64,000 nucleotides of DNA from Maribacter antarcticus DSM 21422 (GTDB lineage: Bacteria > Bacteroidota > Bacteroidia > Flavobacteriales > Flavobacteriaceae). Under the pieces are notes generated by a model. It saw only the letters and a program-made list of their open reading frames with translations, had not been told where the DNA came from and searched no databases. The position numbers and the translations under genes were made by a program. Below are positions 1 to 9,019 of the stretch, piece by piece (position 1 is the first letter of the stretch; the number at the start of each line of letters is the position of its first letter). The stretch is taken from assembly GCF_000621125.1 (NCBI RefSeq), contig NZ_KK211214.1, positions 329,461-393,460 on the forward strand. Reading direction: 5' to 3'.

Positions 1-125
1 AAATGCAAGTAATGCCAAATTATGGTCATACGTTATATTCAGATGAAAAAGTAATTAAAAAGGTTTGCTTGGATTTATTGCAACAGGTAACCAAGGTAGC
101 ACCTACAACCAAAAAGGCTGTCTAA
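1..125 (+). CDS. C-terminal end of an unidentified protein (partial)
   Basis: An open frame enters from outside the window and ends at TAA 123-125. The 40 visible residues include PNYGHTLYSDEKVIKKV and end in a lysine-rich tail (TTKKAV). The PNxGH motif followed by a final helix resembles the catalytic-histidine end of alpha/beta hydrolases, but this is a guess from a few residues. The gene converges on clpX and shares a two-way terminator with it. Confidence 0.5.
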   Translation, partial: MQVMPNYGHTLYSDEKVIKKVCLDLLQQVTKVAPTTKKAV

Positions 126-186
126 AAGACGGTCATTTTTCTAAACCCTTGTAAATACTTGTTTTACTAAATATAATTTCAAAAAA

Positions 187-236
187 AAAAGAGTTAAAAA
201 CATAATTCATTTATGAATTATGTTTTTAACTCTTTT
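187..236. terminator. Bidirectional intrinsic terminator
   Basis: Perfect 20-bp inverted repeat (arms 191-210 and 213-232) with a 2-nt loop, flanked by an A-run on the left and a T-run on the right, so it can end transcription on both strands. It lies between the + gene ending at 125 and clpX ending at 283. Confidence 0.85.
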
Positions 237-282
237 AGGTTATTTTAAGTATTGTTGCTAAAACGAACTTATTGTATTGTAT

Positions 283-1518
283 TTAAGAAACTGCTTTTAG
301 TTTTTTCACTGTTTCATAAGACAGTTTTTGCTCTGCATATGGTTTTGTTACTTTAAACTCCGTTTCATCATTACTTGGCATTTCAAACATTGCATCGGTG
401 AAAATAGCCTCGCACAAAGACCTTAATCCTCTTGCTCCTAGTTTGTATTCTATTGCTCTATCTACAATGTAGTCCAAGGCTTGTTCCGTAATATTAAACG
501 AAATATCGTCCATCGCAAAAAGTTTTTCATACTGCTTTATGATGGCATTTTTCGGTTCCGTTAATATGGCTCGCAACGTTTTCTTGTCCAATGGATTCAT
601 GTGAGTCAACACAGGTAGGCGACCAATAATCTCAGGTATCAGTCCAAACTCTTTTAAATCTTTGGGAATAATATATTGCAACATATTATCATCGTCTAAT
701 TTGTCGTCTACCTTGGAGGCGTTGTAGCCTACCGCTTGCATATTAAGCCTTTTGGCAATGGCACGTTCTATACCGTCAAATGCACCGCCAGCAATAAATA
801 AGATATTCTCGGTATTAACTTCTATAAATTTTTGATCTGGGTGCTTGCGACCTCCTTTTGGTGGCACGTTTACTACGGTACCTTCTAGTAACTTAAGTAG
901 TCCTTGTTGTACGCCTTCTCCAGAAACGTCCCTAGTTATAGATGGGTTGTCGCTTTTGCGAGCTATTTTATCTATTTCATCAATAAAAACAATTCCGCGC
1001 TCTGCTTTTTCTAAATTGTAGTCGGCAGCTTGTAGTAAGCGGGTTAAGATACTCTCAACATCTTCGCCAACGTAACCTGCTTCTGTTAAAACGGTTGCAT
1101 CAACAATAGCTAATGGCACGTTCAACATTTTTGCAATGGTTTTGGCCATTAGGGTTTTTCCTGTCCCTGTTTGCCCTACCATGATAATATTACTCTTCTG
1201 GATTTCTATGTCATCTTCCTTAGAAGAAGGTTGCAATAACCTTTTGTAATGATTATAAACTGCTACTGACAATACTTTTTTGGTACGTTCTTGTCCAATA
1301 ATAAAGGTATCCAAGAAATCCTTTATTTCCAGTGGCTTTTTTAGTACCAGTTCTGAAGATAAATCGTTGGTCTTTGTCTGTTTTGATTCTTCTGCAACAA
1401 TACCGTGGGCTTGCTCTATACATCTATCGCAGATGTGAGCATCTAAACCTGCAATCAATAAATTGGTTTCCGGTTTTTTTCTTCCGCAGAATGAACACTC
1501 TAAATTTTCTTTTGCCAT
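283..1518 (-). CDS. clpX: ATP-dependent Clp protease ATP-binding subunit ClpX
   Basis: AAA+ unfoldase that recognises substrates and threads them into ClpP in the cytoplasm. The start is placed at ATG 1516-1518 (411 aa, [15 protein letters not shown]) because the N-terminal zinc finger begins there; a longer frame to 1545 adds nine residues (MLWGLSNNY) foreign to the family. Seen in order: zinc-binding C8-x2-C11 and C30-x2-C33, Walker A GQTGTGKT (115-122), Walker B IVFIDEID, the EIIGRLPV segment, and sensor-2 GARGLRS. The ClpP-docking IGF loop of E. coli appears here as VGY (in QAVGYNAS), a conservative variant. Length is normal. It follows clpP by 88 bp in the order tig-clpP-clpX, the classical arrangement. 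Confidence 0.97.
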   Translation of the reverse strand: MAKENLECSFCGRKKPETNLLIAGLDAHICDRCIEQAHGIVAEESKQTKTNDLSSELVLKKPLEIKDFLDTFIIGQERTKKVLSVAVYNHYKRLLQPSSKEDDIEIQKSNIIMVGQTGTGKTLMAKTIAKMLNVPLAIVDATVLTEAGYVGEDVESILTRLLQAADYNLEKAERGIVFIDEIDKIARKSDNPSITRDVSGEGVQQGLLKLLEGTVVNVPPKGGRKHPDQKFIEVNTENILFIAGGAFDGIERAIAKRLNMQAVGYNASKVDDKLDDDNMLQYIIPKDLKEFGLIPEIIGRLPVLTHMNPLDKKTLRAILTEPKNAIIKQYEKLFAMDDISFNITEQALDYIVDRAIEYKLGARGLRSLCEAIFTDAMFEMPSNDETEFKVTKPYAEQKLSYETVKKLKAVS

Positions 1519-1606
1519 ATAATTATTACTCAGACCCCAAAGCATAACGGAAGTTATCCGGTTTTGGTTTATTACAACTACATCTATTTATAAAACTTGG
1601 TCAAAA

Positions 1607-2287
1607 TTATTTCTTTTCCCTTACTAAAATTTCGTCAATCATACCATACGTAAGAGCTGCATCAGCTTTCATCCAATAATCCCTGTCGCTGTCATCATGA
1701 ACTTTTTTAACAGTTTGTCCTGAATGATTTGCAATTATCTCGTATAATTCATCCTTTAAGGTCAGGATTTCTCTTGCCGTAATTTCAATATCACTAGCTT
1801 GGCCTTGCGCACCGCCCATTGGTTGGTGTATCATCACTCTGGAATGTTGCAGTCCGCTACGTTTTCCTTTTTCTCCCGCGCAAAGAAGTACTGCCCCCAT
1901 AGAGGCTGCCATACCTGTACAGATGGTAGCTACATCTGGATTAATAAACTGCATGGTGTCATAAATACCAAGACCTGCATATACGCTTCCTCCTGGAGAG
2001 TTTATATATATCTGAATATCTTTTGTTGCATCGACACTAGCTAAAAATAACAATTGAGCCTGTACTATGTTTGCAACTTGGTCATTAATACCGGTGCCTA
2101 GGAATATAATACGATCCATCATTAGCCTTGAATAGACATCCATGGCAATCACGTTCATTTGTCTTTCCTCGATAATATTCGGTGTCATATTAACAGGATA
2201 CATACTACTCATGATACCATCATAATATGTGCTGCTGATGCCTTGGTGTTTTATGGCGTAATCTTTGAACTCTTTTCCGTAATCCAT
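1607..2287 (-). CDS. clpP: ATP-dependent Clp protease proteolytic subunit ClpP
   Basis: Serine peptidase forming the tetradecameric chamber that degrades proteins delivered by ClpX. The triad is visible: S129 in GMAASMGA, H154 in RVMIHQPMGG, D203 in DSDRDYW. YINSPGGSVYAGLGIYD is the oxyanion-hole/handle region. At 226 aa it carries about 30 more N-terminal residues than E. coli ClpP; part may be a propeptide, which I cannot establish. It sits between tig (167-bp gap upstream) and clpX (88-bp gap downstream), all on the minus strand, so co-expression is likely. Confidence 0.97.
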   Translation of the reverse strand: MDYGKEFKDYAIKHQGISSTYYDGIMSSMYPVNMTPNIIEERQMNVIAMDVYSRLMMDRIIFLGTGINDQVANIVQAQLLFLASVDATKDIQIYINSPGGSVYAGLGIYDTMQFINPDVATICTGMAASMGAVLLCAGEKGKRSGLQHSRVMIHQPMGGAQGQASDIEITAREILTLKDELYEIIANHSGQTVKKVHDDSDRDYWMKADAALTYGMIDEILVREKK

Positions 2288-2453
2288 TTTTTAATTCGAT
2301 TTATCTGAATAATTACCTCTGTTCGTTTCCATGCTTCAAATTCAACCTCGTATTGGTTAAGCACTGCATTTCCTTGATTCTGTAAGTGGTAAAAAAAGGT
2401 GCCAAAAAAATAATTTTCGACCCCGTAAAGGTACTTAATTTATCATTCGAATA

Positions 2454-3776
2454 CTATCCGTAAACCTCTTTGACAAAGTTTTCGTAAGTGATTTCTTTTG
2501 CTTTAAGGTTCGCTTTTTCCTTATAAACATTTAATAATTTTTGGCTCATTAATTGCTCCGAAAGTCTTTTGACCTCATCTTGGTTACCCAAAACTCGGGC
2601 TGCAATATTATCCAGCTCTTCTTCTTGCGGGTCTAATTGTCCAAATTGTGCCATTTGGGTTTTAATGAAGCCTTTAGCGAATTCCTTCAATTCTTCAAAC
2701 TCTACTTGAAGTTTGTTTTCACTAATAATTTTCCCTTCTATAAGTTGATAGCGCAACCCCTTCTCGGATTTTTTGTATTCTTCGTTAGCTTCCTCTTCTG
2801 AAAGTTCTTTTTCTCCAGTAACTTGAATCCATTTTGTTAAAAATCCGGCAGGAAGCTTAAATTTTATATTTTCAATGAAATACTCGGTTACGTCGTTCAA
2901 TAATTTTTGATCTGCTTGTTGTTCAAATTGCTTTTCAGAATCTTCACCAATGCGAACTCTAAATTCTTTTTCTGTTTTTATATCCTCTTTACCGAATAAT
3001 TTATCAAATAGCTCTTGATCCAAAGCTGCAGGTTCACGTTCGTTTATTTCACTGATGGTAAAAACGACCTCTATATTTAACTTTGTAGCTTTTTCGGCTG
3101 TAATGCCCAAGGTGCTGGCAAGTAAGTTGTCCTCTTTTAAAAGGCCTTTGGTTTTTAAGGTGACACTATCTCCGACTTTTTTGCCAACAAGGCCTTCAAT
3201 GGCTTTTTTGCTTTTGAGTTTATCCAATTCTAGCAACGTTTGGTTGTCTATTTCTTCGCTTTCGTTGCGGAATGCACCTGAAACTTCATCGTTTTTACCA
3301 ACAACATCCTTGTTTGTCAATTTTCCGTATTGCTTCTGTATGCGCTCTACTTGCTCAGAAATCATTTTCTTGTCGGCAACAATCTTATAATGGGTAATGG
3401 CTTTTTTGGTCTTTAAAGAAACCTCAAAATCTGGAGCAAGTCCTAGCTCAAATTCAAATGCTAATTCTTCCTTATCCCAATCAAAGTGGTCTTGTTGTTT
3501 TGGTAATGGATTTCCAAGTACATCTAACTTTTCCTCGGTAAGGTATTTGTTCAAGTTATCTTGTAATAATTTGTTTACCTCATCTACCAATACGGCTTTG
3601 CCATATTGTTTTTTGATAAGTCCCATAGGGACCTGTCCTTTTCTAAAACCAGGAATATTTGCTTGTTTCCTGTAATCTTTAAGTATGGTGTCCACTTTGT
3701 CTTGGTAATCTTCTTTTGTGATAGCTACCTTAACAACAGCGTTTAAATCGTCTATCTGCTCTTTTGTAATATTCAT
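2454..3776 (-). CDS. tig: Trigger factor, ribosome-associated chaperone
   Basis: Binds the ribosome exit tunnel and shields nascent chains. The N-terminal ribosome-binding domain carries the signature GFRKGQVP near residues 43-50, followed by KKQYGKAVLVDEVNKLL. The middle region (about 150-245), where other trigger factors have an FKBP-type prolyl isomerase domain, is divergent and I cannot identify the usual active-site residues. The C-terminal part is highly charged and helical, as expected for the arms. 440 aa is normal. It is the first gene of tig-clpP-clpX and has a recognisable promoter upstream. Confidence 0.95.
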   Translation of the reverse strand: MNITKEQIDDLNAVVKVAITKEDYQDKVDTILKDYRKQANIPGFRKGQVPMGLIKKQYGKAVLVDEVNKLLQDNLNKYLTEEKLDVLGNPLPKQQDHFDWDKEELAFEFELGLAPDFEVSLKTKKAITHYKIVADKKMISEQVERIQKQYGKLTNKDVVGKNDEVSGAFRNESEEIDNQTLLELDKLKSKKAIEGLVGKKVGDSVTLKTKGLLKEDNLLASTLGITAEKATKLNIEVVFTISEINEREPAALDQELFDKLFGKEDIKTEKEFRVRIGEDSEKQFEQQADQKLLNDVTEYFIENIKFKLPAGFLTKWIQVTGEKELSEEEANEEYKKSEKGLRYQLIEGKIISENKLQVEFEELKEFAKGFIKTQMAQFGQLDPQEEELDNIAARVLGNQDEVKRLSEQLMSQKLLNVYKEKANLKAKEITYENFVKEVYG

Positions 3777-3810
3777 TCCTTAGTATCTTTTTCTTAAATA
3801 AAATGGGGTG

Positions 3811-3841
3811 CAAAATTACGCTATTTTAGGATATTTGCCAA
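3811..3841 (-). promoter_or_regulatory. Promoter of tig-clpP-clpX
   Basis: On the minus strand TAATTTTG (3811-3818) matches the Bacteroidota -7 element TAnnTTTG exactly. It is preceded after 19 nt by TTGG (3838-3841), one base from the -33 element TTTG. The tig ATG lies about 35 bases downstream. Confidence 0.6.
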
Positions 3842-3873
3842 GTTTTAAACCTGTTGAATTCCAATTCCTAACT

Positions 3874-4224
3874 TCATTTTTTCTTATCCTCTTTTAATAA
3901 GGAAAATAAAATGGATTGTAAAAAGGAGAGCAGAAGGCTAAAAATTAGAGCCCACCATATACTTCCTACGCTAAAGCCATCTATTAAATTATCTGCTAAA
4001 AGTATAATCACAGCATTTATAATCAGAAGGAAAAGCCCCAGAGTTAAAACGGTTACTGGCAATGTTAGAATAACAAGAATGGGTTTCACTAAAAAATTTA
4101 AGAGACTTAGTACAATGGCCACGATAATGGCAGTAATGTAAGAATCTACGGATACATTAGGCAGAATGTTGGCTAAAAGAATTACGGCAAATGCGCTTAA
4201 GAGTGTTCTTAGGACAAGTTTCAT
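3874..4224 (-). CDS. Small membrane protein, phage-holin-like family IV
   Basis: About 116 aa, almost entirely hydrophobic, with roughly four membrane segments (VLRTLLSAFAVILLANILP, the IVAIVLSLLNFLV region, ILTLPVTVLTLGLFLLIINA, and WWALIFSLLLSFLQSILFSLL) and a KEDKKK end. The pattern matches the chromosomal family named mycobacterial 4-TMS holin superfamily IV; despite the name, there is no phage context here and its role is unknown. The start is chosen at ATG 4222-4224 (MKLVLRTLL) because family members begin with the first membrane helix; a longer frame to 4275 adds 17 charged residues. Confidence 0.75.
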   Translation of the reverse strand: MKLVLRTLLSAFAVILLANILPNVSVDSYITAIIVAIVLSLLNFLVKPILVILTLPVTVLTLGLFLLIINAVIILLADNLIDGFSVGSIWWALIFSLLLSFLQSILFSLLKEDKKK

Positions 4225-4351
4225 GGGGTTTCGTAGTTTAGGTTCGTCTGGTTTTTTGCGAATAGCAAAATACATTTAAATATAATCAATTTTCACACTA
4301 AAGAAAGGTTTTAGGTTGTTGGTAAATGCTTGATTATGTTAGTTTTAAAGT

Positions 4352-5122
4352 TTAAGATAAAAACGCTAATGATTTTTCCAAAAATTCTTTAGGGTTTTCA
4401 GCATGTAACCAATGGCCTGCATTTGAAACAGTATCCAAAGTGCCGTTAGAAAAGTGCTTTTGAATGTCATCGATATCGTTTTCCGTTACATATTCCGATT
4501 TGCTGCCCCTCAAAAAGAGCGTTGGACCTGTAAAATTATCGGTACTCCTGATGTTTTCTCCTACTTCTTCCATTTTCTTGCTCAGCACCGGAAGATTAAA
4601 ACGAAAGGCAAGATTCTTTTCTTTGGTCCAATACAGATTTTTAAGAAGAAACTGTCGAATACCTATGTTGCTAAGCTGTTTTTTTAGCACCACATCTGCT
4701 TCCGTCCTGGAGCTAATAATGGCTAGATTTACAGACCGCAAAGCATCGATAATCTCGTGATGATGTGGCGGATAGAATTTTGGAGCGATGTCTGCAACGA
4801 GCAATTTCTCTGTCATTTCAGGAAAATTACATGCGAATTGCATGGCTGTTTTGCCTCCCATGGAATGTCCAATAATTGAAGTTTTGGTAATATTTAGAGC
4901 ATCGAGATATATCTTGAGGTCATTGGCTAAAAAATCATAATTAAAATCTTCACTATGGAAGCTCTTGCCATGGTTTCGCTGGTCGATTAGATGTACGTTG
5001 AATCCTTTGTTTGCATAGGCAGCGCCCAGTGTTTTCCAATTGTCTGACATGCCTAGGAAACCATGCAGAATACATATGGGTCTTCCTTTGCCTAGGACTT
5101 TAGAATTTAGAATCGGATTCAT
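4352..5122 (-). CDS. Alpha/beta-fold hydrolase (YbfF-like esterase)
   Basis: 256 aa soluble hydrolase. Seen: HGFLGMSDNW oxyanion region (20-29), DQRNHGKS (47-54), nucleophile elbow GHSMGG with S87, and a C-terminal histidine H237 in AGHWLHAENP. This order matches the E. coli YbfF esterase group; the substrate is unknown. The start is ATG 5120-5122, which overlaps the pdxJ stop as ATGA, indicating translational coupling. The frame can be opened to 5182, but that part lies inside pdxJ. No special link to vitamin B6 synthesis can be read from the sequence. Confidence 0.88.
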   Translation of the reverse strand: MNPILNSKVLGKGRPICILHGFLGMSDNWKTLGAAYANKGFNVHLIDQRNHGKSFHSEDFNYDFLANDLKIYLDALNITKTSIIGHSMGGKTAMQFACNFPEMTEKLLVADIAPKFYPPHHHEIIDALRSVNLAIISSRTEADVVLKKQLSNIGIRQFLLKNLYWTKEKNLAFRFNLPVLSKKMEEVGENIRSTDNFTGPTLFLRGSKSEYVTENDIDDIQKHFSNGTLDTVSNAGHWLHAENPKEFLEKSLAFLS

Positions 5123-5832
5123 TTTAACTTGTTTAAATACATGGCTACTACGTTTTCCAGTCCTAGGTAAAGCGATTCGCAAATGAGTGCATGGCCAATA
5201 GAGACCTCTAAAAGCTCGGGAATGTTGGCTTTAAAGAACGCTATGTTTTCTAGGCTAAGGTCATGGCCTGCATTTATTCCAATGCCAAGTTCGTTTGCAC
5301 GAAGGGCTGCTAAAATAAATGGAGCTATTGCTTTTTCTTTGTCTTTTGTATATCCTTCTGCATAGCTTTCTGTATATAACTCTATACGATCGGCTCCAAT
5401 TGCTTTTGCCCCCTCTATCATAGCAATTATAGGGTCAACAAAAATGGAAGTGCGTATTCCGGCTTTTTTAAAAGTAGTTACAACATCGGTTAAGAAATCC
5501 GCATGTTTAACCGTGTCCCATCCAGCGTTCGAAGTAAGGGCGTCGATAGTGTCGGGAACCAGAGTTACTTGAGTCGGTTTTGTCTGTAATACCAGCGTAA
5601 TAAACTTAGGGTTTGGATTTCCCTCCACATTAAACTCCGTTGTTACGATTTTTGCGAGGTCCCTAGTGTCTTGGTACCTAATATGTCGTTCGTCCGGTCT
5701 GGGGTGCACGGTAATTCCTTCCGCACCAAAACGTTCTATATCTTCAGCTACTTTTACCACATTGGGTACATTTCCACCGCGTGAATTGCGTAAAGTGGCT
5801 ATTTTGTTAACGTTTACACTTAGCTTTGTCAT
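5119..5832 (-). CDS. pdxJ: Pyridoxine 5'-phosphate synthase
   Basis: Condenses 1-deoxy-D-xylulose 5-phosphate with 3-amino-1-hydroxyacetone 1-phosphate to give pyridoxine 5'-phosphate in de novo vitamin B6 synthesis. 237 aa TIM barrel, normal length. Family blocks are seen in order: LSVNVNKIATLRNSRGG at the N-terminus, ITVHPRPDERHIRYQD (about 40-55), IELYTESYAEGY and GINAGHDLSLENI. The C-terminus EVSIGHALICESLYLGLE is typical. It overlaps the downstream hydrolase by 4 nt and is transcribed divergently from the CBS gene at 5924. Confidence 0.96.
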   Translation of the reverse strand: MTKLSVNVNKIATLRNSRGGNVPNVVKVAEDIERFGAEGITVHPRPDERHIRYQDTRDLAKIVTTEFNVEGNPNPKFITLVLQTKPTQVTLVPDTIDALTSNAGWDTVKHADFLTDVVTTFKKAGIRTSIFVDPIIAMIEGAKAIGADRIELYTESYAEGYTKDKEKAIAPFILAALRANELGIGINAGHDLSLENIAFFKANIPELLEVSIGHALICESLYLGLENVVAMYLNKLK

Positions 5833-5858
5833 AATGTCGGGTTTCTTTTACGTGTTTG

Positions 5859-5866
5859 CAAAAATA
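5859..5866 (-). promoter_or_regulatory. Promoter -7 element of pdxJ
   Basis: TATTTTTG on the minus strand fits TAnnTTTG and sits 26 bases upstream of the pdxJ ATG. No TTTG is found at the -33 spacing. A 10-bp palindrome AGGCATGCCT (5873-5882) lies just upstream, between the two divergent genes. Confidence 0.45.
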
Positions 5867-5923
5867 CAAATTAGGCATGCCTTTTGATATTAAATATTAC
5901 TATTTTGCATTATAATCAAGCTT

Positions 5924-6580
5924 ATGTACATACAAAAACATTTATTAACTAATATTCCAGTGTTTACGGTCAATGATTCCTTTGAGAAGATTCTCGAATT
6001 TTTCAAAGGAAGTACCTATTCTCATATCGCTATTACAGAACAGGGAAGGTTTTTGGGAGTTTTTTCTGAAAATGATATTGATACTATAAATCCTACCTCA
6101 AAGATGGATGCTTTTAGGTATGATTTGGAAACTTTTTTTGCCCGAAAGGAAACGAATTGGATGGATGTCCTTGAGGCTTTTGCGCGTAACGATGCTAATC
6201 TTTTGCCGGTGCTTGGACAAGAAGAAGAGGTATTGGGGTATTACGACCTAACGGATATTGTAACTGTGTTTATAGATATTCCGTTTTTTACTGATCCAGG
6301 CAGTATATTGGTTGTAGCCACGGGTATAAACGACTATTCATTTAGCGAAATCGCACAAATCGTGGAGAGTAATAATGCCAGACTGATAGGTGCCTTTATT
6401 ACGGATGTCCAGAATGATGTCGTTCAGATTACTATAAAAATTAGTACACTAAATTTTAACGAAGTGGTACAGACCTTTAGACGTTATAATTACCATATTC
6501 TTTTTGGGACTAGCGATGATCAATTCTTAGAGGGATTAAAGCAACGGTCGGATTATTTAGATAAATACCTAAATGTCTAG
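5924..6580 (+). CDS. CBS-domain protein
   Basis: 218 aa soluble protein. The N-terminal half (about 1-120) reads as a CBS pair (IPVFTVNDSFEKILEFF, SHIAITEQGRFLGVFSENDI, NLLPVLGQEEEVLGYYDLTDI). The C-terminal half (about 135-215) looks like an ACT-type fold (ILVVATGINDYSFSEIAQIVE, GAFITDVQNDVVQITIKI). CBS pairs usually bind adenosine nucleotides or S-adenosylmethionine and act as sensors. Its stop overlaps the nadK start region, so the two are probably made together; a link to NAD(P) or energy status is inference only. Confidence 0.85.
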   Translation: MYIQKHLLTNIPVFTVNDSFEKILEFFKGSTYSHIAITEQGRFLGVFSENDIDTINPTSKMDAFRYDLETFFARKETNWMDVLEAFARNDANLLPVLGQEEEVLGYYDLTDIVTVFIDIPFFTDPGSILVVATGINDYSFSEIAQIVESNNARLIGAFITDVQNDVVQITIKISTLNFNEVVQTFRRYNYHILFGTSDDQFLEGLKQRSDYLDKYLNV

Positions 6581-7463
6581 TATGAAGGTTGCTATATACG
6601 GTCAAACTTATCAGGATAATGCTATTGAATTTTTAGTAGAGTTGTTGGATGAACTTCAGAAAGAATCAGCTACAGTTTTTATAGAAGCCGATTTTTACAG
6701 TCTTTATTTGGATTCTGGAGCGGAGGGTGAGTACCCTACGTTTACTGCAAGTAATGGATTGGATGGTTCTTTTGACATGTTTGTGAGTTTTGGAGGTGAT
6801 GGTACTATACTAAGGGCTACTACTTTCGTGAAAGATTTGGGCATACCTATTATTGGAGTCAATACAGGCCGGTTAGGTTTTTTATCAACCTTTAAAAAAG
6901 AGGATGTAAGGAACGTGGTGCGCGAGTTTGTGCGAGGAGACTATACCATAGTAGAACGTAGTCTTGTTCAATTGAATACAAAGGCTTTGGATGCTGAATT
7001 TGGAGACCTGAATTTTGCCTTGAACGAGATTACCGTTAGCAGAAAGGATACCACCTCTATGATTACAATAGAAACACATCTTAATAACGAATATTTAACT
7101 TCTTACTGGGCAGATGGACTCATTATTTCCACACCAACAGGTTCAACCGGGTATTCTCTTAGTTGCGGTGGGCCGGTAATCGTGCCTACAGCAAAGTCTT
7201 TAGTGCTAACGCCAATTGCGCCACATAACTTAAATGCAAGACCTTTGGTTATTACAGATGACACCGTTATTAGATTAAAGGTGTCCGGTAGAGAGGAAAA
7301 CCATTTGGTTTCGCTAGACTCTAGGATTGCATCTTTGGAGAATGGGCAGGAAATAACCATAAAGAAAGCACCGTTTACCATAAAGATGATAGAATATACT
7401 TCTGAAAGCTTTTTGAAAACCCTAAGAAATAAATTGCTTTGGGGCGAGGATAAACGTAACTGA
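6573..7463 (+). CDS. nadK: NAD kinase
   Basis: Phosphorylates NAD+ to NADP+ in the cytoplasm. 296 aa. The diagnostic GGDGTILRA (catalytic Asp, near residue 75) and TPTGSTGYSLSCGGPVI motifs are both present, followed by the LTPIAPHNLNARPLVI block. The start at 6573 (MSSMKVAIYGQ) overlaps the CBS gene by 8 nt; homologues usually begin MKxAIYGQ, so ATG 6582 (293 aa), one base after the CBS stop, is equally likely or better. It leads into the DUF6089-uppS-bamA cluster. Confidence 0.96.
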   Translation: MSSMKVAIYGQTYQDNAIEFLVELLDELQKESATVFIEADFYSLYLDSGAEGEYPTFTASNGLDGSFDMFVSFGGDGTILRATTFVKDLGIPIIGVNTGRLGFLSTFKKEDVRNVVREFVRGDYTIVERSLVQLNTKALDAEFGDLNFALNEITVSRKDTTSMITIETHLNNEYLTSYWADGLIISTPTGSTGYSLSCGGPVIVPTAKSLVLTPIAPHNLNARPLVITDDTVIRLKVSGREENHLVSLDSRIASLENGQEITIKKAPFTIKMIEYTSESFLKTLRNKLLWGEDKRN

Positions 7464-7502
7464 CCACTTCCTTTGAACAATAAATACGTCCAAATACTGT
7501 TT

Positions 7503-7510
7503 ATCTTTGG
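7503..7510 (+). promoter_or_regulatory. Possible -7 element for the DUF6089-uppS-bamA cluster
   Basis: TATCTTTG fits TAnnTTTG, 69 bases upstream of the DUF6089 start. There is no TTTG at the standard -33 distance (the nearest is at 7472), so this is a tentative call. Confidence 0.4.
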
Positions 7511-7579
7511 AGAACCTGAGCAGGAAAAAACGATATGATTTATGGTAGGATGCTGCTAGATAATAAATAATATAATCGC

Positions 7580-8266
7580 ATGAGACAGATACTTCTTGTA
7601 TTCTTTCTTTCCACATCTTTTATGATTACTGCCCAGACCTATGAAGTAGGTATTTTTGCGGGAGGCGCCAATACTATTGGTGATGTAGGTAGAACTAACT
7701 ATATTCTACCCTCTGATATTGCATTTGGGGGTATTTTCAAATGGAATAAGAGCAAACGCTACGCTTGGCGAGGCACCTTGCTATATGGTAAGTTCACGGC
7801 AGACGATAATAAATCCAGTACAACGGCACGGCAACAACGAGGTTATGTAGTAGATAATTCCGTTCTAGAAGGCTCTGTAGGTTTGGAGGTGAATTTTGTG
7901 GACTATAATCTTCATAAGTTGGGAACCGCTTTTACGCCATATTTATATACTGGAATCACTTATTTTAGGTATGATTACAACTATTTTAATGGAGGGGTTT
8001 TACAGGATATCTCTCAAAAAGATGGCGCATTCGCGATACCAATGACCGTAGGTTTTAAGTATCGTATCAATCAGTTTCTTATTTTTGGGGCAGAAGTTGG
8101 AGCCAGATATACCTTTACGGATAATTTAGATGCTAGTAATCCAGCAGGTTCTAATTTTGAGGAGTTCCGTTTTGGAAATATTTTTAGCGATGATTGGTAC
8201 GTTTTTTCAGGGGTTACCTTAACTTATACCTTTGGCAGAAAATTGTGTACCGATTGTTTTGAGTAA
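7580..8266 (+). CDS. DUF6089 family outer-membrane beta-barrel protein
   Basis: 228 aa with a signal peptide (MRQILLVFFLSTSFMITAQ) then YEVGIFAGGANTIGDVG and alternating hydrophobic/aromatic strands typical of a small barrel (VGFKYRINQFLIFGAEVGARY, TLTYTFGRKLC). It ends CTDCFE. It resembles the flavobacterial DUF6089 family that commonly precedes uppS and bamA. The function is unknown; the position suggests an envelope-biogenesis role. The gap to uppS is 8 nt. Confidence 0.8.
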   Translation: MRQILLVFFLSTSFMITAQTYEVGIFAGGANTIGDVGRTNYILPSDIAFGGIFKWNKSKRYAWRGTLLYGKFTADDNKSSTTARQQRGYVVDNSVLEGSVGLEVNFVDYNLHKLGTAFTPYLYTGITYFRYDYNYFNGGVLQDISQKDGAFAIPMTVGFKYRINQFLIFGAEVGARYTFTDNLDASNPAGSNFEEFRFGNIFSDDWYVFSGVTLTYTFGRKLCTDCFE

Positions 8267-8274
8267 AACAATAC

Positions 8275-9015
8275 ATGAGCAAAATAGAGGATATTGAAGT
8301 AAGCAATCTGCCAAGCCATTTGGCCATTATTATGGATGGTAATGGTAGATGGGCCAAAGAGCAGGGTAAGCACAGGGTTTTTGGACATGAAAATGGGGTG
8401 AAAACCGTAAAAAATACCGTTGAGAATTGTGCAAAAGTTGGAATAAAATACTTAACCCTCTACACATTTTCTACAGAAAATTGGAACAGGCCTAAGATAG
8501 AAATCGAAACCTTGATGCGTTTGCTGGTTTCTTCACTTAGGAAAGAACTAAAAAATTTTAACAAGAACAACATACGCTTAAATACCATTGGTAATATTTC
8601 CGCCCTACCCTCCAAAGCGAATAGGGAGTTGAAAGAGGTCATGGATAAAACTAGGTCAAATACAGGGATGACCCTGACTTTGGCTCTGAGTTATGGTTCT
8701 CGTGAGGAGCTTCAATCTGCGGTAAAGGCAATCGCTATCAAAGTTAAAAATAATATAATTTCACCTGAAAATATTGATGAAACCATTATAAATAACCATC
8801 TTTACACGCACAATTTGCCTGATGTAGACTTGCTTATCCGTACTAGTGGAGAACACCGGATTAGCAATTTTTTGTTATGGCAAATTGCTTATGCGGAGTT
8901 ATATTTTATCAATGTATTTTGGCCCGATTTTAGTGAGCATCATTTGGTTGAGGCCATAAAAAATTACCAGAATAGAGAACGAAGATTTGGAAAAACTAGC
9001 GAACAACTCACTTAA
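8275..9015 (+). CDS. uppS: Isoprenyl transferase (undecaprenyl diphosphate synthase)
   Basis: Cis-prenyltransferase making the C55 carrier lipid for peptidoglycan and surface polysaccharides. 246 aa. Catalytic D21 is in IIMDGNGRWAK; YLTLYTFSTENWNRP and the C-terminal diphosphate-binding LLIRTSGEHRISNFLLWQ are clear, followed by YAELYFINVFWPDF. The usual Gln/Met after SGE is His here, a minor change. It is followed after 4 nt by bamA, linking lipid carrier synthesis with outer-membrane assembly. Confidence 0.96.
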   Translation: MSKIEDIEVSNLPSHLAIIMDGNGRWAKEQGKHRVFGHENGVKTVKNTVENCAKVGIKYLTLYTFSTENWNRPKIEIETLMRLLVSSLRKELKNFNKNNIRLNTIGNISALPSKANRELKEVMDKTRSNTGMTLTLALSYGSREELQSAVKAIAIKVKNNIISPENIDETIINNHLYTHNLPDVDLLIRTSGEHRISNFLLWQIAYAELYFINVFWPDFSEHHLVEAIKNYQNRERRFGKTSEQLT

Positions 9016-9019
9016 AGAC

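Noticed and set aside
3874..4224. Prophage marker because of the holin-like protein
   Set aside because: No lysin, portal, terminase or integrase nearby; the family is common on bacterial chromosomes outside phages.
8987..9019. BamA start at 8987 overlapping uppS
   Set aside because: The extra residues (MEKLANNSLKD) are hydrophilic and would precede the signal peptide; ATG 9020 directly after the uppS stop gives a normal signal.
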